Assembly (NCBI RefSeq): GCF_006363815.1 | Contig: NZ_RRYT01000008.1 | Span: 1 to 64,000 of the forward strand | DNA from: Thermomonospora catenispora | GTDB lineage: Bacteria; Actinomycetota; Actinomycetes; Streptosporangiales; Streptosporangiaceae | Direction of reading: 5' to 3' | Length of the DNA: 64,000 bases | Shown: piece after piece, positions 1 through 9,789 of the stretch | Position numbering within the stretch: position 1 is the stretch's first letter | Layout: each line of letters starts with the position of its first letter | Made by a program: the position numbers and the translations under genes | Notes under the pieces: generated by a model | Told to the model about the DNA's origin: nothing | Databases searched by the model: none | What the model saw: the letters and a program-made list of their open reading frames with translations, nothing else

Positions 1-42
1 GGCGGCCAGGGCATGGCCATGATCATCGAGCGGCTGAGCTGA
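1..42 (+). CDS. Acetyl-CoA acetyltransferase (thiolase), C-terminal tail only
   Basis: The window opens inside a plus-strand gene whose last 13 codons read GGQGMAMIIERLS and then TGA. Thiolases end with a conserved glycine-rich segment of this kind (GGGQG followed by a hydrophobic strand and ER-L), which carries part of the active-site loop, so this is very probably the end of an acetyl-CoA C-acetyltransferase acting in fatty-acid or butanoate metabolism. Nothing else of the gene is visible. A perfect hairpin follows 15 bases after the stop. Confidence 0.7.
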   Translation, partial: GGQGMAMIIERLS

Positions 43-56
43 CCTCGTTTTCGATC

Positions 57-85
57 GCGGCCCGCGTCCGATGGACGCGGGCCGC
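57..85 (+). terminator. Hairpin terminator after the thiolase gene
   Basis: A 13-bp perfect inverted repeat (GCGGCCCGCGTCC and its complement) closes on a 3-base loop 15 bases after the thiolase stop. There is no long T run, as is usual in high-GC actinomycetes, so this is an inferred terminator of the I-shaped type. Confidence 0.65.
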
Positions 86-200
86 TCGTCGTTCACGGCG
101 AATGATCTACGTTACGCACCGGATAGGTCCTCGTTGGGGGGTTGTCACCGGCCCTTCCCTGTTGCATTGTCGGCACAAGAGCCCGCCCCGGGAGGTGCCG

Positions 201-428
201 ATGTCCCTGAACCACTCGCCCGAAACGCACTCCAAGCTCCTCGAGCGCATCCCCCAGGTCACGGGACGTGACCTCGCCGAGTGGTTCAAGACCATCGAGA
301 ACGGACCGTCGTTCCTCCGCTGTGAGGAACGCTCGCACTGGCTGGCCGACGAACACGGGCTGTCCCACGGTTATGCCGCGGCGATCGTCCGCGAGCACGA
401 GCGCAGCCGCCGGCTCCGCCGGCTCTGA
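201..428 (+). CDS. DUF4287 domain protein, 75 aa
   Basis: This small soluble protein matches the DUF4287 family pattern: an N-terminal S-x-E-T-x-x-K-L-x-x-R-I-P-x-x-T-G-R motif, then E-W-x-x-x-x-E around residue 25, and a C-terminal H-G-L-x-H-G-Y-A-x-A-I-V segment. The family's biochemical role is unknown. Some members are fused to DUF5655 and are thought to handle stress or small ligands. The ATG at 201 is chosen because GGAGGTG sits just before it at 191-197. An upstream in-frame ATG at 102 lacks such a site. The gene stands alone, followed by a strong bidirectional terminator. Confidence 0.75.
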   Translation: MSLNHSPETHSKLLERIPQVTGRDLAEWFKTIENGPSFLRCEERSHWLADEHGLSHGYAAAIVREHERSRRLRRL

Positions 429-482
429 CCGACGGCCTCATCGCCCCCTGGATCCCATCGACGAAGCGCGCAAGGAACACTG

Positions 483-533
483 AAGACGCCGAGCGGCCCC
501 CGTCACGGCGTGACGGGGGCCGCTCGGCGTCTT
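483..533. terminator. Strong bidirectional terminator
   Basis: A 24-bp perfect inverted repeat (483-506 and 510-533) with a 3-base loop lies between the plus-strand DUF4287 gene and the minus-strand Bax-inhibitor gene. The arms begin AAGACGCC and end GGCGTCTT, so it can serve both converging genes. Confidence 0.85.
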
Positions 534-561
534 GCGCGTGTGGCGCCGGGGCTCTCCCCCG

Positions 562-1359
562 CTACTCGCGGAGGTAGGACAGCAGGCGCAGCAGCTCCAG
601 GTAGATCCAGACCAGGCTGAGCACCAGGCCGAAGGCGCAGTACCAGGCGAACTTCTCCGGCATGCCGGCGTAGACGCCCTGCTCGATGGTGTCGAAGTCC
701 ATCAGCAGGAAGAAGCAGCCCAGCAGGATGGCCACCACGCTGAAGGCGATGCCCAGCGGACCGCTCTCCCGGATGCCCAGGCTGGTGTCGGTGAACGCGG
801 TGAGCAGCAGGTTCACCAGCATCAGGCCCAGCATCGCGAATCCGGCGGCGACGACGAACCGGGCCAGCTTGGGCGTCATCCGGATGATGCGCAGGGCGTG
901 CACCGCCAGCGTGCCGCCGAACGCCAGCGCGGTCCCGATCACCGCCTGGAAGACGATGCCGTTGTAGAGCGTCTCGTAGTAGTGGCTGATCGCGCCGACG
1001 CCCACGCCGTACACCCCGGCGAACGCCAGCACCAGCGGCGCGTTGGCCTTCTGCCCGAAGCTGATGAACAGTCCCAGCCCGAGCTGAAGCACGAAGGCCA
1101 CCACGGCGATCGCCAGCGCGGTCTCCAACGGCACCAGCGCCCAGGTCAGCGCACCGGTCAGCATCAGCGTGCCGAGCGCCATGAAGCCCTTGACCACGAC
1201 ATCGTCGATGGTCATCGTGCGCTGTGCCGGAGCCGGGGGCGCGTAGGCCGGCCGGCCGTACATGTCATGAAGCTGCTGCGGGCCGGGCGCGTACCCCGCG
1301 CCGCCGCCCATGTGCCGACCGAAGCGGTCGCTCCGGAAAGCGGGGTTGTGGCTCTGCAT
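562..1359 (-). CDS. Bax inhibitor-1/YccA family membrane protein
   Basis: A 265-residue protein with about 50 Pro/Gly/Tyr-rich N-terminal residues and then seven closely spaced hydrophobic helices, the layout of the Bax inhibitor-1/YccA (UPF0005) family. The last helices contain the acidic residues typical of the family (LLMDFDTIEQGVYAG and the E-L-L-R-L-L end). Relatives are pH-gated calcium leak channels or modulators of membrane proteases such as FtsH; which applies here cannot be told. The ATG at 1359 has GGAGG six bases upstream. The long soluble N-terminus is common in actinobacterial members. Confidence 0.9.
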   Translation of the reverse strand: MQSHNPAFRSDRFGRHMGGGAGYAPGPQQLHDMYGRPAYAPPAPAQRTMTIDDVVVKGFMALGTLMLTGALTWALVPLETALAIAVVAFVLQLGLGLFISFGQKANAPLVLAFAGVYGVGVGAISHYYETLYNGIVFQAVIGTALAFGGTLAVHALRIIRMTPKLARFVVAAGFAMLGLMLVNLLLTAFTDTSLGIRESGPLGIAFSVVAILLGCFFLLMDFDTIEQGVYAGMPEKFAWYCAFGLVLSLVWIYLELLRLLSYLRE

Positions 1360-1517
1360 CCCTGGCCTCCGAACCTAACGTTCCTGCGACCAGTGTAGAC
1401 GTGCCAGGCCGCCCCGACGTTCCCGGCGAACATGACGGGTCGATATCGATGCCGGGCGGCTGCGGGCGGCGCGGGACCGCCCGCAGCCGCCCGAAAAAAG
1501 GAACTGCGACCGGTTCG

Positions 1518-1591
1518 TGCCCCCGGTCGGATTCGAACCGACACCGAAGGCCCTTTTAGGGGGCCTGCCTCTCCCGTTGGGCTACGGGGGC
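1518..1591 (-). tRNA. Short tRNA, isotype uncertain (anticodon loop CCTAAAA)
   Basis: A complete cloverleaf reads on the minus strand. It has a 7-bp acceptor stem GCCCCCG/CGGGGGC, D stem GCC/GGC with GG in the loop, anticodon stem GGCCC/GGGCC, a 6-base variable region, T stem GTCGG/CCGAC with loop TTCGAAT, and discriminator A. CCA is not encoded. The 7-base anticodon loop is CCTAAAA, which gives anticodon UAA (Leu, codon UUA). However, position 33 is C instead of the near-universal U, and the molecule lacks the long variable arm of leucine tRNAs. It may be a divergent or decayed tRNA. Isotype is left open. Confidence 0.7.
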
Positions 1592-1719
1592 GGTGTCAGC
1601 CTATCGAAACCGACGGGAAAATAAGGCACTCCCGTATTGGTCCGAGCCCGGCTTTTGCCCTTTCCAGGGGCAGACATTTCCCGGACTCCGACAATTCCCC
1701 GCAAATTCCCCGCCTCGGT

Positions 1720-3021
1720 TCAGCGGCCTCCGGAACGCGCGGCCAACGCGTCCGCCAGCGACTCCCCGGCCCGGCCGTCGCGATCCCGGCGCACGGCGTG
1801 GATCTCGTGCACCCCGATCCGACCGGTCTCACAGGCCAGCGCGGACGCGGCCAGATACAGCAGCCACACCCGGGCCCGGCCCGGAGTGGCCAGCTCGCCG
1901 CACTCGTCCCAGTGCCGGCGCAGATTGTCCGCCCAGGCGCGCAGGGTGCGGGCGTAGTGCTCGCGCAGCGCGGTGACCCGCCGGACCTCCAGTCCGGCCT
2001 CCTCCAGCAGCGAGATCACCTCGCCCAGCGGCCGCAGCTCGCCGTCCTCGGGGAACATGTAGCTGGTGGTGAACGTGCGGCGGACCTGATGCGGACCGGG
2101 CCGGCGCAGCGTCTGCTGCACCAGCAGCCGCCCGCCGGGGGCCAGCAGCTCGTGCAGCCGCTCGGCGGACAGCCCGGCCGTGCCGATCCCCCCGCCCAGC
2201 TCGGCGCCGCCCAGCCCCACGATCGCGTCGTAGGGCCCGTCCCCGGCCACGGTCAGATCCCCCAGCCGCGGCTCCACCCGGTCGACCAGCCCCATCTCGC
2301 CGGCGCGTTCCCGGATGTGGTCGGCCTGGGCGCGGGAGCGGGTCAGCCCCACCACCCGCACCGACTCCTTGCGCGCGACGTGGAAGGCGAACGCGCCCCA
2401 GCCGCAGTTCAGGTCCAGCACCCGGGCGCCGGGGAACAGGCCCAGCCGGTCGGCGACCGCCTCGCGCATGGCGCGCTGGGCCTCGTCCAGATCGTCGGCG
2501 CCCGTCCAGTCGCCGCAGCTGTAGGCCATGCTGTCGCCCAGCAGCAGCCGGAAGAACTCCGCCGACTCGCCGAACGGGCCGGCCCCCTCACCGCCCCGCC
2601 CGGCCGGGAACTCCTCCGCCGGCGGCTTGGGCTCGGGCCCCACCGCGCCCAGCATCACCGCGGTGCGGACGATCTCCCGCTTGTCGTCGCTGCTCAGCCT
2701 GATCGGCTCGTCCCCGCGCCGCATCACCGACTGCACCGCGCCCAGCGCGGCGAAGATGTCGCCCTCGATGTCCAGCTCGCCCGCCACATAGGCGCGGACC
2801 AGTCCCATCTCGCCGGGTTTCCACAGCAGCCGGCGCAGCGCCCGGCGGTGCCGGATCACGAACGCCGGAGCCGTGTCCGGGCCGATCGAACTGCCGTCCC
2901 AGGCCCGCACTCGGACCGGCAGCTTCGCGGCGTCCTGGTGCGGATCGCCCGAAGCACGGTCCGTGCCCAGCATGATCCTGGTCAGCAACGGCGCGAGCCG
3001 TACGGCGACACCATCTTGCAT
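1720..3021 (-). CDS. Cyclopropane-fatty-acyl-phospholipid synthase-like SAM methyltransferase
   Basis: A 433-residue protein of the CFA synthase/mycolic methyltransferase type, which transfers a methylene from SAM to unsaturated acyl chains of membrane lipids. It has the N-terminal lipid-binding-like domain (about 1-140), a YSC segment near residue 170, the SAM loop LDLNCGWG near 200, and the C-terminal FPEDGEL and HYARTLRAW segments of the family. The usual E-H active-site pair (FEH) reads AEL here, so the histidine is missing and activity is not assured. It lies 18 bases downstream of the NDH-2 gene, in one operon. The ATG at 3021 has GGTGGG upstream. Confidence 0.8.
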   Translation of the reverse strand: MQDGVAVRLAPLLTRIMLGTDRASGDPHQDAAKLPVRVRAWDGSSIGPDTAPAFVIRHRRALRRLLWKPGEMGLVRAYVAGELDIEGDIFAALGAVQSVMRRGDEPIRLSSDDKREIVRTAVMLGAVGPEPKPPAEEFPAGRGGEGAGPFGESAEFFRLLLGDSMAYSCGDWTGADDLDEAQRAMREAVADRLGLFPGARVLDLNCGWGAFAFHVARKESVRVVGLTRSRAQADHIRERAGEMGLVDRVEPRLGDLTVAGDGPYDAIVGLGGAELGGGIGTAGLSAERLHELLAPGGRLLVQQTLRRPGPHQVRRTFTTSYMFPEDGELRPLGEVISLLEEAGLEVRRVTALREHYARTLRAWADNLRRHWDECGELATPGRARVWLLYLAASALACETGRIGVHEIHAVRRDRDGRAGESLADALAARSGGR

Positions 3022-3039
3022 GCCCGGCCCACCTTCCTG

Positions 3040-4425
3040 TCATCGCCACAGCGAGGCCTCCCGGCGTCCCGCCGCCAACGAGAACTCCTCCCGCGGACGG
3101 TGAATCTCCCCCATGGAGACGATCTCACGCCGGAAGAACAACGCCAGCGTCCAGTCCGCGGTCACCCGCACCTTGCGGTTGACCGTAGGCATTCGAGACA
3201 GATGGTAAGTGCGATGCAGGAACCAGGCAGAATACCCCTTGAGCCTGATGCCATAGACGTTCGCCACGCCTTTGTAAAGCCCCAACCCGGCCACCGACCC
3301 GGCGTAAGCATGCCGGTACGGACGGCGGGGCCTGCCGTGCAGATCGGCCACCAGATTGTCGGCCAGCCGGCGGGCCTGCCGGACGGCGTGCTGGGCGTTG
3401 GGGGCGCAGAACTCGCCGGGCTTGGTCAGATCGGGCACCGCGGCGCTGTCGCCGGCGGCGTACGCCCCCTCCCGCCCGACCACCACCAGGTCGGCGCCGA
3501 CCTTGACCCGGCCGCGCTCGTCCAGCGGCAGGTCGGTGTCGGCCAGCATCGGGTTGGGCTTGACCCCGGCGGTCCACACCAGGGTCCCGGCCTCGAACTC
3601 CCGGCCGTCGCTGAGCACGATCCGGCCGTTCTCGGCCGACTCCAGACGGGTGTTCAGCGCGACCTCGATGCCGCGGCGGCGCAGCGCCTCCACGGTCCAC
3701 CGCCCCATCTCCGCGCCGACCTCCGGCAGGATCCGGCCGGTGGCCTCCACCAGCACCCACCGCATGTCGCCGGGGTCGATGGACGGGTAGTAGGCGCAGG
3801 CGTCGCGGGCCATGTCCTCCAGCTCGCCCAGCGCCTCCACCCCCGCGTAGCCGCCGCCGACGAACACGAACGTCAGCGCCCGGCGGCGGACGTCCGCACG
3901 CTGGGTGGAGGCCGCGATGTCCAGCTGGGACAGCACATGGTTGCGCAGGTAGATGGCCTCGCCGAGGCTCTTGAAGCCGATGCCGTGCTCGGCCAGGCCG
4001 GGGATCGGCAGCGTCCGGGAGATGGAGCCGACCGCCACCACCAGCCTGTCGTAGGGCAGCTCGCGGTCGCTCTCGCCGTCGTCCTCGGCGCCCGCCACGC
4101 GGACGGTGGCGCGCCGGACGGCGTGGTCGATCCGCACCGCCCGACCGTTGAGGATGGTGCAGCGGTGCAGCACCCGCCGCAGGGGGACGACCACGTGCCG
4201 GGGCTCCAGGTTCCCGGCCGCCGCCTCGGGCAGGAACGGCTGGTAGGTCATGTAGGACTGGGGCTCGACGACGGTGATCTGCACCCGCCCCCGGGAGATC
4301 TCCCGGCGGAGCCGGCGCTGCAGCCGCAGGGCGGTGTACATGCCGACGTAGCCGCCGCCGACGATGAGGATCCGTGTGGTGTTGCGCGTACGCGTAGCCG
4401 ACATGCGGGTCCGGTACCCCCGCAC
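3040..4425 (-). CDS. Type II NADH dehydrogenase (NDH-2 like), FAD-dependent
   Basis: A peripheral-membrane flavoprotein that passes electrons from NADH to quinone without pumping protons. Visible motifs are an N-terminal FAD-binding GGGYVGMYTA near residue 23, the NADH-binding GGGYAGVEALGE near residue 190, and the C-terminal FAD motif AYAAGDSAAVPD near 325, with KGY and WFLHRTYHL segments near the membrane-associated end, as in NDH-2. It is 461 residues from the GTG at 4425 or 454 from the ATG at 4404; neither start has a clear ribosome site, so the exact start is open. It precedes the CFA-like gene by 18 bases, linking respiration with membrane lipid modification. Confidence 0.85.
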   Translation of the reverse strand: MRGYRTRMSATRTRNTTRILIVGGGYVGMYTALRLQRRLRREISRGRVQITVVEPQSYMTYQPFLPEAAAGNLEPRHVVVPLRRVLHRCTILNGRAVRIDHAVRRATVRVAGAEDDGESDRELPYDRLVVAVGSISRTLPIPGLAEHGIGFKSLGEAIYLRNHVLSQLDIAASTQRADVRRRALTFVFVGGGYAGVEALGELEDMARDACAYYPSIDPGDMRWVLVEATGRILPEVGAEMGRWTVEALRRRGIEVALNTRLESAENGRIVLSDGREFEAGTLVWTAGVKPNPMLADTDLPLDERGRVKVGADLVVVGREGAYAAGDSAAVPDLTKPGEFCAPNAQHAVRQARRLADNLVADLHGRPRRPYRHAYAGSVAGLGLYKGVANVYGIRLKGYSAWFLHRTYHLSRMPTVNRKVRVTADWTLALFFRREIVSMGEIHRPREEFSLAAGRREASLWR

Positions 4426-4599
4426 GCGGACGCGTCACGTGACCCGGTGTCTCCGCGGCCGGCAGGGCCCCTCCCCCGGCAGGCCGGGGACCCTCCGAAG
4501 AAATCCCGTGAATCCGCCGAACCAGACCGGGCGCGGGCGCATCTCAACGGGTGAACGGGGGACACCGGCGGGTCAGGGCCCGACGGGGGCGCCCAGCGA

Positions 4600-5460
4600 T
4601 CACGCGTCGCTGGGCAAGGCCCTGGCCCGATCCGCGTCCTGTTCCGCGAGGCGGCGGGCGCGGGCGAACACGGCGTCCAGCATCTCCTCGGTGACCCGGC
4701 CGGTGAAGGTGTTCTGCTGACTGGGGTGGTAGCAGCCCAGCAGCGTCACCCGGTCCACGTCGGTCCCCTCCGGCGGGACCAGCGCGACCTCCACGCCGTG
4801 CCCGAACCGGGGACGGGGGCGCGGCAGGCCGTAGCCCGCCTTCCGCAGCGCCGGCCATACCCCCTGCCAGGCGAAGCCGCCGAGCGCGACGACGACGCGG
4901 ACCGATCCGGCGACCTCGGCGACCTCGCGTTCCAGCCACGGCAGGCAGGCGGTGCGCTCGGCGGGGGCGGGCTTGTTGTCGGGCGGGGCGCACCGGACGG
5001 TGGCCGCCATCCGGGCGCCGAGCAGCCGCTGGCCGTCTCCGGCGTGCACGCTGGTCGGCAGCGCCGCCAGACCGGTGCGGTGCAGGGACGCGAACAGCCA
5101 GTCGCCGCTGCGGTCCCCGGTGAAGATCCGGCCGGTGCGGTTGCCGCCGTGGGCGGCCGGGGCCAGCCCGACGATCAGGATGCGGGGCGCCTCCTCGCCC
5201 CAGCCGGGGACCGGACGTCCCCAGTACTCCTGGTCGGCGTACGCCCGGCGGCGCTGCACCGCGACCCGCTCGCGCCACTCCACCAGCCGCGGACAGGCCC
5301 GGCACACCGACTGGCGGGCGCACAGTTCGTGCAGGGTGGGGGCGGCGGCGGCCAGGGCGCGGACCTCATCGGGGGTGCGGGCGACGGGAGTGGCGGGGGT
5401 GGCCGGGTCGCCGGGCCACCCCGACCCCGGGGGAACGAAGGGAGCGTTGCCGGAGGACAT
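4600..5460 (-). CDS. Family 5 uracil-DNA glycosylase (UdgB type), iron-sulfur
   Basis: A 286-residue DNA repair enzyme that removes uracil and other deaminated bases. The family 5 motif [14 protein letters not shown] lies at about residues 99-112; its alanine in place of the polar residue of family 4 marks the UdgB class. The second motif HPSQQN lies at about 245-250. Cysteines at about 53, 56, 157 and 172 fit the 4Fe-4S cluster. The ATG at 5460 with GAGGA upstream gives the normal length. The open frame runs further upstream, but that part has no family residues. It is divergent from the DUF2510 gene. Confidence 0.92.
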   Translation of the reverse strand: MSSGNAPFVPPGSGWPGDPATPATPVARTPDEVRALAAAAPTLHELCARQSVCRACPRLVEWRERVAVQRRRAYADQEYWGRPVPGWGEEAPRILIVGLAPAAHGGNRTGRIFTGDRSGDWLFASLHRTGLAALPTSVHAGDGQRLLGARMAATVRCAPPDNKPAPAERTACLPWLEREVAEVAGSVRVVVALGGFAWQGVWPALRKAGYGLPRPRPRFGHGVEVALVPPEGTDVDRVTLLGCYHPSQQNTFTGRVTEEMLDAVFARARRLAEQDADRARALPSDA

Positions 5461-5570
5461 GGCTCGATCCTCGCACGCGCGCCGGTCCCCCAGACCTGCT
5501 CGGCAGAACAGCGTTTGCGCGGTCGGGCGGGGGATACGATCAAGCCAGTGCGGGTGCTCGGAGGTGCGCG

Positions 5571-6257
5571 TTGAGTCAGCCGGGTTGGTACTCCGATCCT
5601 CTCGGCTCGGGCCGCCTGCGGTGGTGGGACGGGCAGCGCTGGACCGAGCACGTCCATCCGCCCGAGGAGCGGCCCGCCCAGCAGTCCCCACAGGCCCAGC
5701 AGGCGCACCAGGCGCAACAGGCCCAACAGCCTCAACAGCCCCAGCAGGGCGACGCCGACGCGGTGGTCGCGGACGTGCGCGGCTATCGCCTGCACGCCGA
5801 CCAGCGCGGCATCGCCTACGGCGCCATCTCGATGATCTGGGCGGTCGTCGAATGGGTGGCGTACTGGCCGACCGGCCAGGGCCAGTGGGTCTTCCAGGTC
5901 GGCCGCGAGCCGTTCCACGGAGGGGCGCGCGTGGAGGTGGTCTGCGACCAGGAGGACCTGTGGAGCCAGCTGGTGGAGCTGTGCCGTTCCCAGGTCGAGC
6001 CGCGGCTGGTCGCCGAGCTGGCCGGGCGGGTGCGCGCCGGCGAGCAGATCGACGTGGGCGCCGGGCTGGCCGTGCACCCCGACGGGCTGAGCGGCGGGCA
6101 GGTCTCGCTGAGCTGGGCCGAGGTCGGCGGCGCGAGCATCCGGGACGGCCGGGTGTGGCTGCACCGGGCCGAGTCGGAGACCCCGGTGCTCTACGTCCCC
6201 CAGCAGAACCCGAACGCGGTGATCATCCCGGCGTTGCTGAGCGAGCTGAAGCGCTGA
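5571..6257 (+). CDS. DUF2510 domain protein of unknown function
   Basis: The first 28 residues form a DUF2510 motif ([24 protein letters not shown]), a small tryptophan-rich module common at the N-termini of actinobacterial membrane or envelope-associated proteins. A Gln/Pro/Ala-rich linker (about 35-62) follows, then a soluble alpha/beta domain of about 165 residues that I do not recognise. No signal peptide or membrane segment is seen. The TTG start at 5571 is chosen because GGAGGTG lies five bases before it and no better start fits. Low-complexity CAG/CAA repeats encode the linker. Confidence 0.8.
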   Translation: MSQPGWYSDPLGSGRLRWWDGQRWTEHVHPPEERPAQQSPQAQQAHQAQQAQQPQQPQQGDADAVVADVRGYRLHADQRGIAYGAISMIWAVVEWVAYWPTGQGQWVFQVGREPFHGGARVEVVCDQEDLWSQLVELCRSQVEPRLVAELAGRVRAGEQIDVGAGLAVHPDGLSGGQVSLSWAEVGGASIRDGRVWLHRAESETPVLYVPQQNPNAVIIPALLSELKR

Positions 6258-6365
6258 ACCGCCCCGCACGGCGGCTCGTGCGGCCCGCCGGCCCCGTCCC
6301 GCTCCGCAGGGGTCCGCCCCTCCCCCGCCCGAAGGGGGCCTCCTCGGAGGTCTCCGACGACCCGC

Positions 6366-6400
6366 GGTGCGTCCCGCCGCGGGTCACGCGGGACCGCACC
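6366..6400. terminator. Hairpin between converging DUF2510 and ppx genes
   Basis: A 12-bp stem with one bulged base (GGTGCGTCCCGC at 6366-6377 and its complement at 6388-6400) and a 10-base loop lies between two converging genes, 20 bases from the ppx stop. It fits a terminator acting on one or both strands. Confidence 0.5.
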
Positions 6401-6419
6401 GCCCGCGGACCGGCGTCCC

Positions 6420-7355
6420 TCAGACCAGCGACCAGGCCAGTCCGTCCAGGATGTCGTGCTCGCTGACCACCACCGCGCCGAACCCGTACTCGCGCATGAT
6501 CCGGTCCAGGATCAGCGCGCCCATGCCGATCACGTCGACCCGGCCGGGGTGCATCACCCCGATGGCCGCCCGCTCCTCGTGCGTCATCCGCAGCAGGTCG
6601 CGGGTGATCTGGTGGACCTGGGCGGCGGTGATCCGGGACAGGTGGATCCGGCTGGAGTCGTACTCGGACAGCCCCAGCGCGATCCCCGCCACCGTGGTCA
6701 CCGACCCGGCCAGCCCGACCAGCGTGCGGGCCTCGTCCACCGGGACGGTCTCGCGGACGGCGGCCAGCGCGGCGTCGATGTCGGCGACCGCGGCGGCGAT
6801 CTGCTCGGGGGTGGGCGGCGCGCCCGGCTCGGTCCGGCCGGGGCGGACGTGGCGCTCGGTCATCCGCACGCAGCCGATGTCCACCGACCGGGCGGCCTGC
6901 GCGTGGGAGGAGCCCACCACGAACTCCGTGGAGCCGCCGCCGATGTCCACCACCAGATAAGGCCGCGGAGGGCGCAGCCCGGCCAGCTCCCGGGTGGCGC
7001 CCAGGAACGACAGCTCGGCCTCCTCGTTCCCGGTGATGACCTCCGGCTCGACGCCGAAGATGTCCAGCACTCCGGCGGTGAACTCGTCCCGGTTGGCGGC
7101 GTCGCGGGTGGCGCTGGTGGCCGCCACCCTGACCCGCTCGGCGCCGTGCTGGTCGATCAGCTTGGCGTAGCCGCGCATCGCGGTGAAGGTGCGCTCCAGC
7201 GCCTGGGGGGCCAGCCGCCCGGTGCGGTCCACGCCTTCGCCGAGCCGGACGATCTCCATCCGGCGTTCCAGATCGGTCAGCCCGCCGTCGGCGATGTCGG
7301 CGATCAGCAACCGGACCGAGTTGGTCCCGCAGTCGACGGCCGCCACCCGGGTCAT
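6420..7355 (-). CDS. ppx: Exopolyphosphatase / ppGpp phosphatase family (Ppx/GppA)
   Basis: A 311-residue protein of the ASKHA fold that hydrolyses inorganic polyphosphate or pppGpp. It starts with the phosphate-1 motif AVDCGTNSVRLLIAD and carries GNEEAELSFLGA and VVDIGGGSTEFVVG (phosphate-2) near residue 140, and a C-terminal GAL-I segment. The length is that of the short actinobacterial two-domain Ppx2/GppA proteins, which lack the C-terminal HD part of E. coli Ppx. The ATG at 7355 overlaps the DUF501 stop by ATGA, so translation is probably coupled. Order eno-divIC-DUF501-ppx matches mycobacteria. Confidence 0.92.
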   Translation of the reverse strand: MTRVAAVDCGTNSVRLLIADIADGGLTDLERRMEIVRLGEGVDRTGRLAPQALERTFTAMRGYAKLIDQHGAERVRVAATSATRDAANRDEFTAGVLDIFGVEPEVITGNEEAELSFLGATRELAGLRPPRPYLVVDIGGGSTEFVVGSSHAQAARSVDIGCVRMTERHVRPGRTEPGAPPTPEQIAAAVADIDAALAAVRETVPVDEARTLVGLAGSVTTVAGIALGLSEYDSSRIHLSRITAAQVHQITRDLLRMTHEERAAIGVMHPGRVDVIGMGALILDRIMREYGFGAVVVSEHDILDGLAWSLV

Positions 7356-7891
7356 CGGTCTCCACCTTCCTGCTCGACCTGTACGCAGGGACCGTCCTGC
7401 CACCACTGCGGCAGGGCGTCCAGGGCCTCCCTGCCGAACGGATTGGCGCCCGGGACGGCCAGTTCATGGGCGACCAGCGCATGCAGGCACTTGACCCGCG
7501 TGGGCATGCCGCCGGCGCTCTGGGTGCCGGGCGGCAGCGGCTCGACGCCCTCCTGGCGCGCCGCCTCCTCTCGGCGTCGCAGATAGTCCTCGTGCGCGGC
7601 GGCGTACCGCTCGGCCAGCTCGGGGTCGTGGGCCAGCCGCTCCTGCATCCGGCGCATGACGCCGTCGGCCTCCAGGGTGCCGATCGCCGAGGCCGCCCGC
7701 GGGCAGGTCAGGTAGTACAGCGTGGGAAAGGGGGTGCCGTCGGGCAGCCGCGGAGCGGTCTCGATCACATCGGGCAGTCCGCACGGGCAGCGGTGCGCCA
7801 CCGCGCGGACCGCACGCGGGGTGCGGCCGAGCTGCTCGGCGACGACGGCCAAGTCCGCGGGGGTGGGTCCGTCCTGGCGTCGGTCGGTCAC
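7352..7891 (-). CDS. DUF501 domain protein
   Basis: A 179-residue soluble protein matching DUF501, a family found almost always between divIC and ppx in Actinobacteria. It contains the family features C-x-C-G-x-P-x-V-I-E near residue 40, a PFPTLYYLTCPRA segment, G-x-M-P-T-R-V-K-C-L-H near 135, and NP-G at the end. The conserved Cys and His residues suggest metal or redox binding, but no function is established. The GTG at 7891 has GAGGAAG upstream; an open stretch further upstream overlaps the divIC gene and is not used. The stop overlaps the ppx start. Confidence 0.88.
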   Translation of the reverse strand: MTDRRQDGPTPADLAVVAEQLGRTPRAVRAVAHRCPCGLPDVIETAPRLPDGTPFPTLYYLTCPRAASAIGTLEADGVMRRMQERLAHDPELAERYAAAHEDYLRRREEAARQEGVEPLPPGTQSAGGMPTRVKCLHALVAHELAVPGANPFGREALDALPQWWQDGPCVQVEQEGGDR

Positions 7892-7926
7892 GCCTTCCTC
7901 GCAATCGAGCCGGTCGATCCGGCCGG

Positions 7927-8352
7927 TCAGGGACGGTCGGCGGCCTGCACCGACCGCCACAGCGTCTCATACCAGGGGGGTTTGCGGGCGGGACCGGTCT
8001 GCCGGGGGGCGTCGTCGGCGTCGTCGTCCAGCACCACGTAGCACTTCTCCCCCGGCATGCAGTAGTGCAGCCGCCGCCGCGCCTCGCGTTTGATGTACGC
8101 CTCGTCCGACAGCCGCCGCTTGTGCTCGGCGAGCCGCTGCACCTCCCGGTAGGCGAGGCGCTCTCGGTGGCGCAGCTCGGCGATCTCCCGGCGCTGGGCG
8201 ATGTACTCGCGCACCGGATAGGCCAGGGTGAGCGCGATCGCGCACACCACCAGCGCCAGGATGGCCGCACGGCCGGTCAGATGGCCGCGGGGCCGCCGGT
8301 CGTCGTCGCGGACGACGTCGCCGGCGGCCCGGGGATCGCGTGCGCTCGGCAC
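7927..8352 (-). CDS. divIC: FtsB/DivIC-type septum formation initiator
   Basis: A 141-residue bitopic membrane protein with a short basic cytoplasmic N-terminus, one membrane helix at about 28-46, an extracytoplasmic coiled coil rich in Arg/Glu/Leu (about 50-90), and a short C-terminal segment with E-A-R-R-R-L-H-Y-x-x-P-G-E typical of FtsB/DivIC. It should bridge FtsL and FtsQ in the divisome. Two cysteines (HYCMPGEKC) flank the conserved PGE, as in many actinobacterial members. It follows eno by nine bases on the minus strand, the usual actinobacterial order. Confidence 0.92.
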   Translation of the reverse strand: MPSARDPRAAGDVVRDDDRRPRGHLTGRAAILALVVCAIALTLAYPVREYIAQRREIAELRHRERLAYREVQRLAEHKRRLSDEAYIKREARRRLHYCMPGEKCYVVLDDDADDAPRQTGPARKPPWYETLWRSVQAADRP

Positions 8353-8361
8353 GGCGGTCGG

Positions 8362-9648
<1,287 letters not shown>

Positions 9649-9789
9649 TCACTCCCTGTGGTGACGGCTGAGCTGTTTCGCCCACAGAGCCTATCGGGGG
9701 GCCGTCCGGCCCGCCCACCGGGCACGCCGCAGGGCATAGCGGACACCGATGAGCGAATCAGCGACGGCGGACCGCGCCCGGCGCACGAC

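Noticed and set aside
1518-1591. tRNA as an attachment site for an integrated element
   Set aside because: No integrase, excisionase or duplicated tRNA end is found near either tRNA gene.
1432-4554. Very long plus-strand frame opposite cfa and ndh
   Set aside because: Its translation is Gln/Pro/Gly/Arg-rich without motifs and lies antisense to well-supported genes. It is a high-GC shadow, as are similar frames opposite icmF, mfd, PBP and glmU.
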